Source of the DNA: an uncultured Christensenellaceae bacterium
Lineage (GTDB): Bacteria > Bacillota > Clostridia > Christensenellales > Borkfalkiaceae
NCBI GenBank assembly: GCA_910587005.1
Contig: CAJULB010000003.1
Location: 124,001-188,000, forward strand
Length of the DNA: 64,000 nt
Direction of reading: 5' to 3'
Below, one piece after another: positions 28,602-38,725 of this stretch. The notes beneath the pieces were generated by a model, which saw only the letters and a list, made by a program, of their open reading frames with translations, did not search any database and was not told the DNA's origin. The translations under genes and the position numbers were made by a program. Each line of letters opens with the position of its first letter. The first letter of the stretch is position 1.

Positions 28602-31115
28602 ATGGAACAGATTATTTTTGACAATATAAGAGTGCAGTTATTGAGTGAGCATGCAGTTCGTATAGAATTGAAAAAAAACGGCAAATTCTGCGATAAAAAT
28701 ACGTTTTTTATACCCGACAGAACGCAGTACACGGACAAAATCGCGTACTCGGTTGAAAGCGGTGCAATATGCTTCGGCGAATACAGATTGTATATCCCCG
28801 AAAACGCAAAATCGCTTGCGGGCGTGCGTCTGGATAAAAACGGTGAAAATATATACCGTTATAAAAAGTTAAAAAACAGCGGCGAGCTGCCCGCTCTTGA
28901 CAAAACTCCCGAAGTTTTCGCGCTTTCGGATACTCCAAGGATAATCGTGCCCGAGGGCGGTTATTCCGTTAAAAGAAAAGGCGAATATAAGGTAGAAGAA
29001 AACGTACAGGATATTTATTTACTGCTTTGCAAAAAGGACGCAAAGCTTTTGCGCAAAATATATGTAGAGCTTACGGGCAAGCCCGAGTTGGTGCGTCTTT
29101 CCACGCTCGGCGGTTGGAACAGTAAATACTACGCTTATACCGAGGACGAGGCGAAACAGCTTATTTTAGATTACGAAGAACACAACGTACCCCTTGACGT
29201 TATGGTTATAGACACCGACTGGCGCAGCTGCGAAAACGGCTGGGGTTACGATATAAATACCAAACTTTTCCCAGATATGGCGCGCTTTTTAAGCTTCGCG
29301 CACTCGCACGGAGTGGAGGTTATGTTCAACGACCACCCCGAACCCGTGGACGGTGCGCAGGTTTTCGCGCAGGAGGAAATAGCTTACAGAGAAAGCAATT
29401 TACAGTCGCTTATGGAAAAGGGACTTGATATTTGGTGGTACGACAGAAACTGGGGGATAAAGCTCGTTTCGCCTTCGCTCGGCGTGCCCTACGAAACAAT
29501 GGGGTTATATCTGTTTGAAGATATTACCCGCCATCATTTTCAGAAGCAATCGGGGAATAAAGAGGTATACCGCCGACCCGTAATAATGGGAAACGCGGTA
29601 GACGTTTCAACGGGCAGTTATTTGGGGATTAAAGACAGCGCGTCGCACCGCTATTCCGTGCAGTGGACGGGTGATATAGGCTCCGAAGCGGGAGTAATTT
29701 CGCAGGAAGTGGATAATATCATTCAATGCGGAAACAACTGTATTCCGTATCTTAATTCGGACTGCGGCGGACATATCGGCAACCCCGATAAAGAGCTGTT
29801 TATCCGCTGGATGCAGTACGGAACTTTGTCGCCCGTATTCCGTCCGCACTGCACCAACAACGTAGAGCGCACCCGCGAGCCGTGGGCATATGATAGCGAA
29901 ACGCTTGATATTGTCCGCGAATACAATAATTTGCGGTACAGATTGCTACCCGTGATTTATAAAAGCGCATACGAAAGTTATGAATACGGTTTGCCCCTTT
30001 TTAAAGCGTTGGGCTGGGAATATCCCTCGGATAAACGCGCTTTAAAGTGCAATGGCGCGTATATGCTCGGCAACGATATTCTTATTTCGCCTATGGGCGG
30101 CAACCGGCCTTGGGCAATAAATAAAAATTGTTACGCGAGGAAAGTAAAAGCAACGTATTATAACGGCAGAGAGCTTAAAGGCGAGCCGATAGCCGCCGCC
30201 GAATACAAGGTTTTAGATATGGTTTTAAATCATACTTCGCCCGAAAAAGGCGTACCCGTATACGATTTTTCGGCAAGGTTTGAAACCGTGTTAAAGTTTG
30301 ACAGCGAAGTTGAGTTGTATATCCGCTGCGACGATGGCGCCACCGTATGGATAGACGGTGAAAAAGTGTTGGAGGATAAAACTCTGCACGCCGCGTGGAT
30401 TTTCGATTTGAAACGGCTTGAACCCCAAAAAGAATACAAAATAGAAATAGAGTATTTTCAGGCTGGCGGCGAGGCCTGCTGTGAATTGCTGGCTAAAAAA
30501 ATTGCAGAGCATACCGACGCGCACCAAACATACCTGCCCGCGGGCAAGTGGCTCGATGCGTTCAGCGGTAAAATTTATGCGGGCGTTAAAACGGTTAAAA
30601 GAAATTACGGCTTGGGCGAAACTCCGTTATTCGTTCGTTTGGGCGCTTTAATTCCGCTTGCGTACGAGGCGAAGAACACCAGAAATCAGAAGTGGGATAA
30701 ACTTGTTTACGACTTTTATCCCTGCAAAGACGCAAGCGATAAAGGCTATCTTTACGAGGACGATACCGAAACCACTGCGTATAAACTCGGGCAATTCAGA
30801 AAGAGCGCATACGAGGCGTACTACTGCCAAGAAGAAAACGCGTTTGTTGTTAAACTTCACGCGGGTGAGGGCGGTTTTGACGGTGAAAAGTGCTTTGACA
30901 GCCGTAAAATTTCAATAAAATACCACTTATTAAATGGCGCGGACAGCGTCAAAAAAATAACTGTCAACGGCGAAGACCACGGCTATATGAAGGTGCGGAA
31001 GGACAGTTTCGCTTTACCGCTTAACGCAGATAAAACCGCGCCCGACAGCAGTGTTATTATGGTTGCGTTGGAAACGTCGGCAAGCAAGGATTACGTAATT
31101 AAATTTTATCTGTAA
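28602..31115 (+). CDS. GH31 alpha-glycosidase with inserted PA14 domain
   Basis: An 837-residue family 31 enzyme (alpha-glucosidase/alpha-xylosidase group). The N-terminal beta domain runs to about residue 165. The barrel holds the nucleophile Asp281 in DIWWYDRNW and the acid/base Asp358 in QWTGDIGS. A PA14-like domain (about 525-630, with YIRCDDGATVWIDGEKV) interrupts the C-terminal part, as in some alpha-xylosidases and alpha-glucosidases. The usual YLPAGKWLDAFSG loop and a terminal beta domain follow. No signal peptide, so it should act in the cytoplasm. Substrate preference (xylose or glucose) cannot be fixed by eye. Confidence 0.9.
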   Translation: MEQIIFDNIRVQLLSEHAVRIELKKNGKFCDKNTFFIPDRTQYTDKIAYSVESGAICFGEYRLYIPENAKSLAGVRLDKNGENIYRYKKLKNSGELPALDKTPEVFALSDTPRIIVPEGGYSVKRKGEYKVEENVQDIYLLLCKKDAKLLRKIYVELTGKPELVRLSTLGGWNSKYYAYTEDEAKQLILDYEEHNVPLDVMVIDTDWRSCENGWGYDINTKLFPDMARFLSFAHSHGVEVMFNDHPEPVDGAQVFAQEEIAYRESNLQSLMEKGLDIWWYDRNWGIKLVSPSLGVPYETMGLYLFEDITRHHFQKQSGNKEVYRRPVIMGNAVDVSTGSYLGIKDSASHRYSVQWTGDIGSEAGVISQEVDNIIQCGNNCIPYLNSDCGGHIGNPDKELFIRWMQYGTLSPVFRPHCTNNVERTREPWAYDSETLDIVREYNNLRYRLLPVIYKSAYESYEYGLPLFKALGWEYPSDKRALKCNGAYMLGNDILISPMGGNRPWAINKNCYARKVKATYYNGRELKGEPIAAAEYKVLDMVLNHTSPEKGVPVYDFSARFETVLKFDSEVELYIRCDDGATVWIDGEKVLEDKTLHAAWIFDLKRLEPQKEYKIEIEYFQAGGEACCELLAKKIAEHTDAHQTYLPAGKWLDAFSGKIYAGVKTVKRNYGLGETPLFVRLGALIPLAYEAKNTRNQKWDKLVYDFYPCKDASDKGYLYEDDTETTAYKLGQFRKSAYEAYYCQEENAFVVKLHAGEGGFDGEKCFDSRKISIKYHLLNGADSVKKITVNGEDHGYMKVRKDSFALPLNADKTAPDSSVIMVALETSASKDYVIKFYL

Positions 31116-31124
31116 GGGAATCAT

Positions 31125-32885
31125 ATGCGCTGGTATATCGCGGAAAACAAGCGTCGAATAGCGAGTGAAAACTTTGAGGGGCATTCCGACCGTATCGAAA
31201 TGGGCGGAGAGCAAGTTGCGTGCGTTGTAACATACGGCGTACAAAACGGCGAGCCGTATTATAAACGGCAGTTTGCTTTTCCAAATTTCCGCACGCAACC
31301 GAATAACACTTGCGCAACATACTATCCCAAAACGGATAAAAGTCCGATTGTTTTCTGTACAAAGGAAGCGTTCGGACGGGTCGAATTCGACGGGGTGCTG
31401 TCGGTGTACTCTCGCGTTGGTGATTTGACGGTTGTGCGCAGGTTTTTTCCGTCCGTGGAACAGCCCGTCTTTTATGAGCAGTTAGAGCTTTTCAACGGCG
31501 GAACGAATTCCGTTTCGCTTGAATGGGAAACACTCACCCGTATTGATTTGCGCCTTACCTGCGAGGGGTACGTTTATTTTGAATGTTCTTGTAATACGCC
31601 TTGCCGTCCGATAATGGCAGGGGAGCGGTTAACGCTGACGTTCGCGTATACGGCGCGGTATGCAAATAAGGATATTCCGCATGAAAATGCCCCGCTTGAA
31701 ACAAGGCGGTCGCGCGTGGAAGAAATTTTATCGCAGTGCGATATTACCACTGGCAACGACGTGGTTGATACAATGTTTGCGTTTGCAAAACTTCGCGCGG
31801 CGGAGGGATTATGCAATACAGTCAAGGGGCTTATCCATAACCCCGGCGGGCTTGCCTATTATGCGGCGATATGGTGCAACGACCAATGCGAATATGTTGC
31901 CCCGTGGTTTGCGTTCACGGGCGATAAAAAAGAGGAGGAGGCGACCCGAAATATATACGGCTGGTATTATCCGTATTTTAACGAAGCGTATTTGCCCATT
32001 CCCAGCAGTATAATTTGCGGAGGTATGGATAACTTCGGTTGCGCAGGCGACAGGGGTGACGCGGAAATGTACCTGTACGGACTTTCGCGCGTATTGTTGA
32101 CGCAGGGAAGACTTCCTGACGACAATCAGAGAAGGGCGCTTGAATGGTGCGTTGAATATATCCGCAGAAATCTCACGGCGGACGGCGTGGTTTATTCGGA
32201 CAGCGACGAGCTGGAAAACCGCATATCTTCGGGCGTGAACCTGAATACTTCCTCTCTTGCTTACGGCGGACTCGGCAACTGCGCAATTTTATTAAAGCGT
32301 ATGGGTAAAGAGGAAGAAGCCGAAAGCATACTCTCATTGCAACAAACAATAAAAAACGGCATAGAAAATTATTTCGGCGGCGAGGTGGCGGGGTATAAAA
32401 CCTATCGCTATCATAAGGGTTGCGACGTTATCCGTGCATGGAATTGTCTGCCCGTTTATATGGGTATCACGGAACGCGCAAAGGATACGTTAAAGAGCAT
32501 AGACGAAAAACTTTGGACGGACGGGAGCTGTCGTTCCACAGAGGGCGAAAAAATTCTTTGGGACAGAAGCGCATTATATTATCTTGCAACGCTTTTCCGC
32601 GCAGGCGAAAAAGAAAAGGCATGGGCAAGGCTGAAAGAATACTCTGAAATCCGTCTGTTAGGCGAGCACGTTCCCTATGCGGTAGAGGCTTATCCCGAGG
32701 GCGGTATGCGGCATTTAAGCGGCGAAAGCGGGCTTTTCTGCCGCGTGCTTACGGACGGACTTCTGAATATCGGCTTTGATGAAAAGGGCTATACGATAAA
32801 TGCGCAACTGCCCGAAGAAGTAACGCGGGTTACGGTAAAGAATATATATTTGGACGGAAAATCGGAGAATATAGATGTTAAATAG
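31125..32885 (+). CDS. Six-hairpin glycosidase-like protein, family not recognised
   Basis: A 586-residue cytoplasmic protein. A beta-rich N-terminal half (about 1-190) precedes a helical region with repeated aromatic/Gly segments typical of (alpha/alpha)6 barrels: NPGGLAYYAAIWCNDQCEYV, a GWYYPYF segment, GGMDNFGCAGDRGDAEMYLY and DGVVYSDSDELENR. The acidic residues in WCNDQCE and DRGDAE are plausible catalytic candidates. It resembles glucoamylase/rhamnosidase-like folds but I could not assign a GH family. It starts 9 bp after GH31 and overlaps GH78 by 11 bp, so coexpression is certain in outline. A glycosidase for one linkage of the imported glycan is inferred. Confidence 0.6.
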   Translation: MRWYIAENKRRIASENFEGHSDRIEMGGEQVACVVTYGVQNGEPYYKRQFAFPNFRTQPNNTCATYYPKTDKSPIVFCTKEAFGRVEFDGVLSVYSRVGDLTVVRRFFPSVEQPVFYEQLELFNGGTNSVSLEWETLTRIDLRLTCEGYVYFECSCNTPCRPIMAGERLTLTFAYTARYANKDIPHENAPLETRRSRVEEILSQCDITTGNDVVDTMFAFAKLRAAEGLCNTVKGLIHNPGGLAYYAAIWCNDQCEYVAPWFAFTGDKKEEEATRNIYGWYYPYFNEAYLPIPSSIICGGMDNFGCAGDRGDAEMYLYGLSRVLLTQGRLPDDNQRRALEWCVEYIRRNLTADGVVYSDSDELENRISSGVNLNTSSLAYGGLGNCAILLKRMGKEEEAESILSLQQTIKNGIENYFGGEVAGYKTYRYHKGCDVIRAWNCLPVYMGITERAKDTLKSIDEKLWTDGSCRSTEGEKILWDRSALYYLATLFRAGEKEKAWARLKEYSEIRLLGEHVPYAVEAYPEGGMRHLSGESGLFCRVLTDGLLNIGFDEKGYTINAQLPEEVTRVTVKNIYLDGKSENIDVK

Positions 32886-35283
32886 TAAATTTATCGGGGT
32901 AACGGAAAGGTCAAACACCTTTACCGTTGAAAAAAAATTTAATATAAAAAGCACGGAAAAAGCCGCGCTGAAAATTACGGCTTTGGGGCTTTACTTTGCG
33001 GAAATAAACGGCGTAAGGGTAGGGGATTGTTATTTAACCCCCGGCTGGACCTCGTATAATAAAACCTTGCAGGTGCAGGAATACGACGTGACCGCGCTTT
33101 TAAAAGAGGGCGAAAACGTAATTGCCGTAACCGTAAACGAAGGCTGGTACTGCGGTCCGTTAACGTGGTTAAAAAAGCGCAATAATTACGGAGAGCAGTC
33201 CGCCGTTTGCGCGGAGCTTAAATGCGGTAATTCAACTATATGTACGGACGAAAGCTGGACTGCAAGGGAAAGCGTAATCCGCGAAAGCGGTATTTACGAC
33301 GGCGAAACGGCGGATTTTACCGCGCCGTTAAAAGCTTTAAACGTGTGCGAAGTGCCTTTTGACAAGTCTGTAATAGTTCCGCAGATTTGCGGGTGCGTTA
33401 AAAATACCGAACGGCTCAAAGTTAAGGAAATTATAACTACCCCGAGCGGAGATAAGGTTTACGATTTCGGGCAGAATATAGCGGGCGTGGCTGAAATAGT
33501 AACTCCCGCGGATTTCAGCGGAACTTTAACCTTGAAGTTTGCCGAAATACTTATTAAAGGCGAGTTTTACACAGATAATCTGCGCGGCGCAAAGGTGACG
33601 GATAAGTTCACCGTTAAGGGCGCAAAAGTGCTCTGCCCCGAATTTACTTTCCACGGCTTTCGCTATTTAAAGGTAATAGGCGGGGAAATACCCGAAGAAA
33701 ATATAACTGCAATAGTGCGCCATACGGATATGAAACGCACGGGCGCGCTCGTCACTTCGAACGCGCGGTTCAATCGCCTTACTTCAAATATAGTATGGGG
33801 GCAACGCGGTAATTTTGTGGATATTCCCACCGACTGCCCGCAAAGGGACGAGCGTCTCGGCTGGACGGGGGATATAAACGCTTTCTGCAACACCGCGGCT
33901 TTCAACTACGATATAAGCGCGTTTATGAAAAAGTGGCTCAACGATTTGCGCAACGACCAAATGGACAACGGAAAAATAACGCACGTTGCGCCCGACGTAC
34001 TGCGCGGCGAAAACGACAGCTCCACGTCGGCAATGTGGTGCGACGCAATAACTATGGTTCCGTGGAATTTATATCAGACTTACGGCGACGCAAGCTTTTT
34101 AAAAGATAATTTTACGGCAATGAAAAAGTTTGTTTCCGCTCGTGAAGAAAATATGACGGACGGGATAATAAACAAAGGCTTTGAATGGGGCGACTGGCTC
34201 GCTTTGGACCAGGAGAAAACAAGCTATGAAACGCTCATAGGCAGAACGGATATTTATTTTATTTCAAACGCGTTTCATGTAAATTCGCTTAAAATCGTTG
34301 CGGAAACGGCAGGGCTTTTAGGTGAGAAAGCGGACGCAAAGCTTTATAAAGACAAATACGAAAAACATCTTAAAAGGGTCAGGGAAGAATATATAACCGC
34401 TGGCGGCAGACTTTGCTTCGATACGGTAACGGCGCAGGTTTTGGCGTTGTATTTCGGTATTATTCCCGAACAGCACCGCGCAAAAGTTGCGGAGATGTTA
34501 AACGAAAACGTAAAGGTGCATAATTACACCCTTTGCACGGGCTTTATCGGTACAACATATCTGCTTTACGCGCTTGCAGACAACGGATATTATGAAACGG
34601 CTTGCAAGGTTTTAATGAACAACGCTTACCCCGGCTGGCTGTACGAGGTGGATATGGGCGCTACAACCGTTTGGGAGCGCTGGAACAGCTTAATGCCGGA
34701 CGGAACGCCCAACCCCGACGGAATGAACAGCTACAACCACTATGCTTACGGCTCGGTAATGGAATTCGTAGTAAAGCGCATTGCTGGGTTGCAACCGAAA
34801 TCGGCGGGATACAAAAAAATTAAAATTATGCCCAAACCGTGCAAGGGGCTTGCGGAAATAAAAGCGGAATACGACAGCGCAAGCGGAAAAATAGTTTCCG
34901 GCTATAAGCAGAAAAACGGCAAAATAACCTTCTTTGCGGAAATTCCCGCAGACGTTGAGGCGGAAATAGTTCTTCCCAATGAACAGCCTGTAACCGTCAA
35001 GGGCGGTAAGTACGAATTCGAGCGTGAGTGGGAAGAATTGAATGTGCCAGCATTCACGCCCGAAAATATGGTGAACGAGGTATTTGCAAACCCGAAAGCG
35101 CAAAAAGCTTTTAACAAGGTGTTCGGCGGAATTTTCAAGGTCAACGGCGAGCTTGACTGGATGCGCAGATTTGCAACGTTGCAGTTTATGGCTGAATTCC
35201 GCGAGGGCGAGGGGAAATTGAAGCTTTCCGACTTCCCCGCAATGCTTGAAAAAGCGAACGAGTTGTTTTTAAGGACAGAATAA
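32875..35283 (+). CDS. GH78 alpha-L-rhamnosidase, cytoplasmic
   Basis: An 802-residue inverting rhamnosidase that frees L-rhamnose from glycans or glycosides. N-terminal beta domains carry ALGLYFAEINGVRVGDCYLTP and WYCGPL. The catalytic (alpha/alpha)6 barrel has the hallmark DCPQRDERLGWTGD (320-333, with Glu326 as likely acid) and a second acid, Glu601, in TTVWERW. It ends in a short extra helical segment of about 70 residues after the usual C-terminal beta domain. No signal peptide. It overlaps the previous gene by 11 bp and is followed directly by rhaB, which ties rhamnose release to rhamnose catabolism. Confidence 0.95.
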   Translation: MLNSKFIGVTERSNTFTVEKKFNIKSTEKAALKITALGLYFAEINGVRVGDCYLTPGWTSYNKTLQVQEYDVTALLKEGENVIAVTVNEGWYCGPLTWLKKRNNYGEQSAVCAELKCGNSTICTDESWTARESVIRESGIYDGETADFTAPLKALNVCEVPFDKSVIVPQICGCVKNTERLKVKEIITTPSGDKVYDFGQNIAGVAEIVTPADFSGTLTLKFAEILIKGEFYTDNLRGAKVTDKFTVKGAKVLCPEFTFHGFRYLKVIGGEIPEENITAIVRHTDMKRTGALVTSNARFNRLTSNIVWGQRGNFVDIPTDCPQRDERLGWTGDINAFCNTAAFNYDISAFMKKWLNDLRNDQMDNGKITHVAPDVLRGENDSSTSAMWCDAITMVPWNLYQTYGDASFLKDNFTAMKKFVSAREENMTDGIINKGFEWGDWLALDQEKTSYETLIGRTDIYFISNAFHVNSLKIVAETAGLLGEKADAKLYKDKYEKHLKRVREEYITAGGRLCFDTVTAQVLALYFGIIPEQHRAKVAEMLNENVKVHNYTLCTGFIGTTYLLYALADNGYYETACKVLMNNAYPGWLYEVDMGATTVWERWNSLMPDGTPNPDGMNSYNHYAYGSVMEFVVKRIAGLQPKSAGYKKIKIMPKPCKGLAEIKAEYDSASGKIVSGYKQKNGKITFFAEIPADVEAEIVLPNEQPVTVKGGKYEFEREWEELNVPAFTPENMVNEVFANPKAQKAFNKVFGGIFKVNGELDWMRRFATLQFMAEFREGEGKLKLSDFPAMLEKANELFLRTE

Positions 35284-36654
35284 ATGAAAATGTATTTAGC
35301 GATAGACATAGGCGCGAGCTCGGGTCGGCATATTGTCGGTTGGCTTGAAAACGGCGTGCTTAAAACGGAAGAGATATACCGCTTTAAGAACGGCACGGAA
35401 ACAAAGGGCGGTCATCTGATTTGGAACACGGAAAGGTTATTTGCGGAAGTTGTAAACGGCTTAAAACGCGCGAAAGAAATCGGAAAAATACCGTCGTATA
35501 TAGGTATAGATACCTGGGCGGTTGACTATGCTTTGTTGGATAAGCAGGATAAATTAATAGGCGAAGTTTTTGCATACCGAGACAGCCGTACAAACAAAGC
35601 CGCAGACGCAGTACACCGCATAATATCCTTTGACGAACTGTATAAACGCACGGGAATACAGTACCAGCCGTTCAATACAATTTATCAGCTTTATGCGGAT
35701 AAGCTAAGCGGAAAGATAAATGAAGCGGAAAGCTTGTTAATGCTTCCCGATTACCTTAATTTTCTGTTAACGGGCGTTAAAAAGCAGGAATACACCAACG
35801 CAACCTCAACCGGCCTTGTAAACGCTCAAACAGGTAATTGGGACGGGAATATCATTGATTTACTCGGGTTAAATAAGAAATTATTCGGCGGGCTTTCGCA
35901 GGCGGGAACGGAAGTAGGCGAACTGAAAAAAGAAATACAAACCGCAATCGGTTATAATACAACGGTGGTACTGCCTGCCACGCACGACACAGCTTCGGCA
36001 GTTTTAGCCGCGCCCTTAGACGAAGAAAGTCCGTACATATCAAGCGGAACGTGGTCGCTTCTCGGTATAGAGCAATCGCATGCTCATACTGACGAAGACA
36101 GCCGTAAAGCCAACTACTCGAACGAGGGCAGTATTAACGGAGCCTTCCGCTATCAGAAGAATATAATGGGCTTGTGGATGATACAGAGCGTAAAGCGCGA
36201 GCTTGGCGGAAATATCACTTTTGCCAACCTTGCGGATATGGCGCGTTGCAAGGATAGTAAAATAACCGTTGACGTAAACGACCAAAGGTTTTTATCGCCT
36301 AAAAATATGACTGCGGAGATAAAAAAATCGATAACAAGCAATCTGGGCACGGCAAGCATAATGCGGGTAATCTACGACAGTTTGGTGTTAAGTTATGCAA
36401 ACGCAATTAAAGAGCTTGAACGCAACATCGGCAAAACGTATACAACGCTGAACATAATCGGCGGGGGAAGCAGGGATAACCTGTTGAACGAGCTTACGGC
36501 AAAGGCTACGGGCAAAAAGGTGATAGCGGGGCCGGTCGAAGCAACGGCAATAGGCAATCTTATAATGCAGATGATAGGCGCGGGAGAGATAAGTGATTTA
36601 CCGGAAGCGCGTAAAATAATAAAGAAAAGTTTTGAAATAAACGAGGTGCAATAA
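35284..36654 (+). CDS. rhaB: Rhamnulokinase
   Basis: A 456-residue FGGY-type sugar kinase that phosphorylates L-rhamnulose to L-rhamnulose 1-phosphate. It begins with the phosphate-binding motif AIDIGASSGRH and has the substrate motif GIDTWAVDYALL. The ATP-binding segment near residues 232-239 reads LPATHDTAS, and the C-terminal segment IIGGGSRDNLLNELTA is typical of rhamnulokinases. The start codon directly follows the rhamnosidase stop, and its stop overlaps the rhaA start by one base. It is the second step of L-rhamnose catabolism. Confidence 0.95.
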   Translation: MKMYLAIDIGASSGRHIVGWLENGVLKTEEIYRFKNGTETKGGHLIWNTERLFAEVVNGLKRAKEIGKIPSYIGIDTWAVDYALLDKQDKLIGEVFAYRDSRTNKAADAVHRIISFDELYKRTGIQYQPFNTIYQLYADKLSGKINEAESLLMLPDYLNFLLTGVKKQEYTNATSTGLVNAQTGNWDGNIIDLLGLNKKLFGGLSQAGTEVGELKKEIQTAIGYNTTVVLPATHDTASAVLAAPLDEESPYISSGTWSLLGIEQSHAHTDEDSRKANYSNEGSINGAFRYQKNIMGLWMIQSVKRELGGNITFANLADMARCKDSKITVDVNDQRFLSPKNMTAEIKKSITSNLGTASIMRVIYDSLVLSYANAIKELERNIGKTYTTLNIIGGGSRDNLLNELTAKATGKKVIAGPVEATAIGNLIMQMIGAGEISDLPEARKIIKKSFEINEVQ

Positions 36655-37880
36655 TGTACGATTATGCAAAGAAAGAATACGCAGTTTACGGCGTAGATAC
36701 CGAAACTGCGCTTGAAAAACTCAAAGATATACCCGTGTCAATTCACTGCTGGCAGGGTGACGACGTAATAGGCTTGGACGGCGGCGGTGCGCTTAGCGGA
36801 GGTATTCAGACTACGGGCAACTATAAAGGCAGAGCGAGAAACTTCGAAGAGCTTAAAGCGGATATAAAGAAAGCGTTTTCGTTAATGCCGGGGAAGAAGC
36901 GTTTGAATTTACACGCAAGCTATGCGGTGGGCGCAAATGTAGACCGTGACAAATACGAGCCGAAACACTTTGCCGAATGGGTAAGGTTTGCAAAGGAAAT
37001 CGGGCTTGACGGAATAGACTTCAACCCTACAATGTTCAGCCATAAGAACGTAAAGGACGGTTTGACTTTATCTTCGCCGGACGAAAAAATAAGAAAGTTT
37101 TGGGTAAACCACTGCATAGCGTGCTTGCATATAGCCGAGTATTTTGCAGACGAAATGAATAGCCCTTGCCTTGTAAATATCTGGATACCCGACGGATATA
37201 AGGACGTGCCGGCGGACAGACTTACGCCGAGATTGCGATTGAAGAAATCGTTGGACGAAATACTTTCGGTTAAGTATGATAAAAAGAAAGTTATCGTTGC
37301 GGTGGAAAGCAAGGTGTTCGGCATAGGCGTTGAAAGCTATACGGTAGGCAGTAACGAATTTTATCAGAACTATGCGGCGAAAAATAATATCTGCTGTCTT
37401 TTGGACAACGGACATTATCACCCGCTGGAATACGTTTCCGATAAAATCCCCGCGCTTTTGGCGTTCTACGATAAAGTAGCTCTGCACGTGACGCGCGGAG
37501 TTCGTTGGGACAGCGACCACGTAGTATTGTTCGAGGACGAACTCAAAGAGATAGCAAAGGAAATCGTAAGAAACGACGCAACGGATAAAGTGCTTATAGG
37601 TTTGGATTATTTTGACGCTTCTATCAACCGTCTTTCCGCATGGGTAACGGGACAGCGTGCTATGCAGAAAGCACTTTTATATGCGTTGCTTATTCCGCAC
37701 AATACGCTTAAATCTTTCCAAGATAAAGCGCAGTTTACCGAGCTTATGGTATTACAGGAAGAAGTAAAGGACTTACCATTCGGCGCAGTTTGGAAAGAAT
37801 ATTTAAAGAGAGAAAACTTAACGGAAGATTATCTTACCGAAATAAAGAGATACGAAAACGAGGAGTTATCGAAAAGATGA
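36654..37880 (+). CDS. rhaA: L-rhamnose isomerase
   Basis: A 408-residue enzyme that converts L-rhamnose to L-rhamnulose using Mn/Zn. Characteristic segments are SIHCWQGDDVIGLD near the start, the active-site LNLHASYA and DGIDFNPTMFSH motifs, the metal-region VAVESKVFG, and LLDNGHYHPLE. The length fits the family (about 415). GAGGTG lies upstream of the ATG. It overlaps rhaB by 1 bp and rhaD by 4 bp, so the three catabolic enzymes are translationally coupled. Confidence 0.96.
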   Translation: MYDYAKKEYAVYGVDTETALEKLKDIPVSIHCWQGDDVIGLDGGGALSGGIQTTGNYKGRARNFEELKADIKKAFSLMPGKKRLNLHASYAVGANVDRDKYEPKHFAEWVRFAKEIGLDGIDFNPTMFSHKNVKDGLTLSSPDEKIRKFWVNHCIACLHIAEYFADEMNSPCLVNIWIPDGYKDVPADRLTPRLRLKKSLDEILSVKYDKKKVIVAVESKVFGIGVESYTVGSNEFYQNYAAKNNICCLLDNGHYHPLEYVSDKIPALLAFYDKVALHVTRGVRWDSDHVVLFEDELKEIAKEIVRNDATDKVLIGLDYFDASINRLSAWVTGQRAMQKALLYALLIPHNTLKSFQDKAQFTELMVLQEEVKDLPFGAVWKEYLKRENLTEDYLTEIKRYENEELSKR

Positions 37881-38713
37881 AAAATATTTTGACAGCACCC
37901 TTCGTGCAGGAAATGTGCAAGACTACGGCGAATATGTACAGACTCGGCTGGGATGAGAGAAACGGCGGAAATATCAGCTATCTTTTAGACGAAAGAGAAG
38001 TTGCCGAATATCTTGACTTAAATAAAGTAATCCGCACAATCCCGTTAATGGGTGTAAACGCGGCGGACTTCGACGTATCGCCTTTAATAGGTAAAATCTT
38101 TATAGTGACGGGCACGGGCAAGTATTTCAAGAACGTGCAGGACGACCCCGAAAACAATTTGGGAATAGTAAGGATAGCGCAGGACGGCAAGGGCGTAGAG
38201 CTTTTATGGGGCTACAAAGACGGCGGCAGACCTACAAGCGAGTTTCCCGCACACTTAATGAGTCATATGGCAAGGCTTAAAGTTGACCCCGAAAACAGGG
38301 TTGTAATGCACTGCCACCCCACGCATACGCTTGCAATGAACTTCGTGCACGAGCTGGACGAAAAGAAGTTCACGCACACCCTTTGGGAGATGTGTACGGA
38401 GTGTATAGTAGTATTTCCCGACGGTGTTGGAATACTCCCTTGGATGCTCTGCGGCACGGACGAAATAGGCAAAGCTACGGCAAAGAAGATGGAAGAGTTC
38501 CGCCTTGTAGTCTGGGCAATGCACGGCATATACGGCGCAGGCAAGACTATGGACGAAACGTTTGGGCTTATTGAAACGGTGGAAAAGGCTGCGCAGATTT
38601 ATATACTTACCGCACACCTGCCGATAGTTAACACCATTAAGGACGAAGAAATGTTACAGCTTGTAAAGCTCTTCGGCGTAAATTATAGAAAGGATTTTTT
38701 GAATATAAAATAA
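37877..38713 (+). CDS. rhaD: Rhamnulose-1-phosphate aldolase
   Basis: A 278-residue class II aldolase that cleaves L-rhamnulose 1-phosphate to DHAP and L-lactaldehyde. The zinc ligands His145, His147 (in HCHPTH) and His216 (in WAMHGIYGAG) and the catalytic Glu122 (PTSEFPAH) match the E. coli enzyme pattern. The ATG at 37877 overlaps the rhaA stop (ATGA); the open frame extends further upstream inside rhaA, but the family start is MKNIL. The gene for lactaldehyde reductase follows after 12 bp. Confidence 0.95.
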   Translation: MKNILTAPFVQEMCKTTANMYRLGWDERNGGNISYLLDEREVAEYLDLNKVIRTIPLMGVNAADFDVSPLIGKIFIVTGTGKYFKNVQDDPENNLGIVRIAQDGKGVELLWGYKDGGRPTSEFPAHLMSHMARLKVDPENRVVMHCHPTHTLAMNFVHELDEKKFTHTLWEMCTECIVVFPDGVGILPWMLCGTDEIGKATAKKMEEFRLVVWAMHGIYGAGKTMDETFGLIETVEKAAQIYILTAHLPIVNTIKDEEMLQLVKLFGVNYRKDFLNIK

Positions 38714-38725
38714 GGGAGCAGAAAA

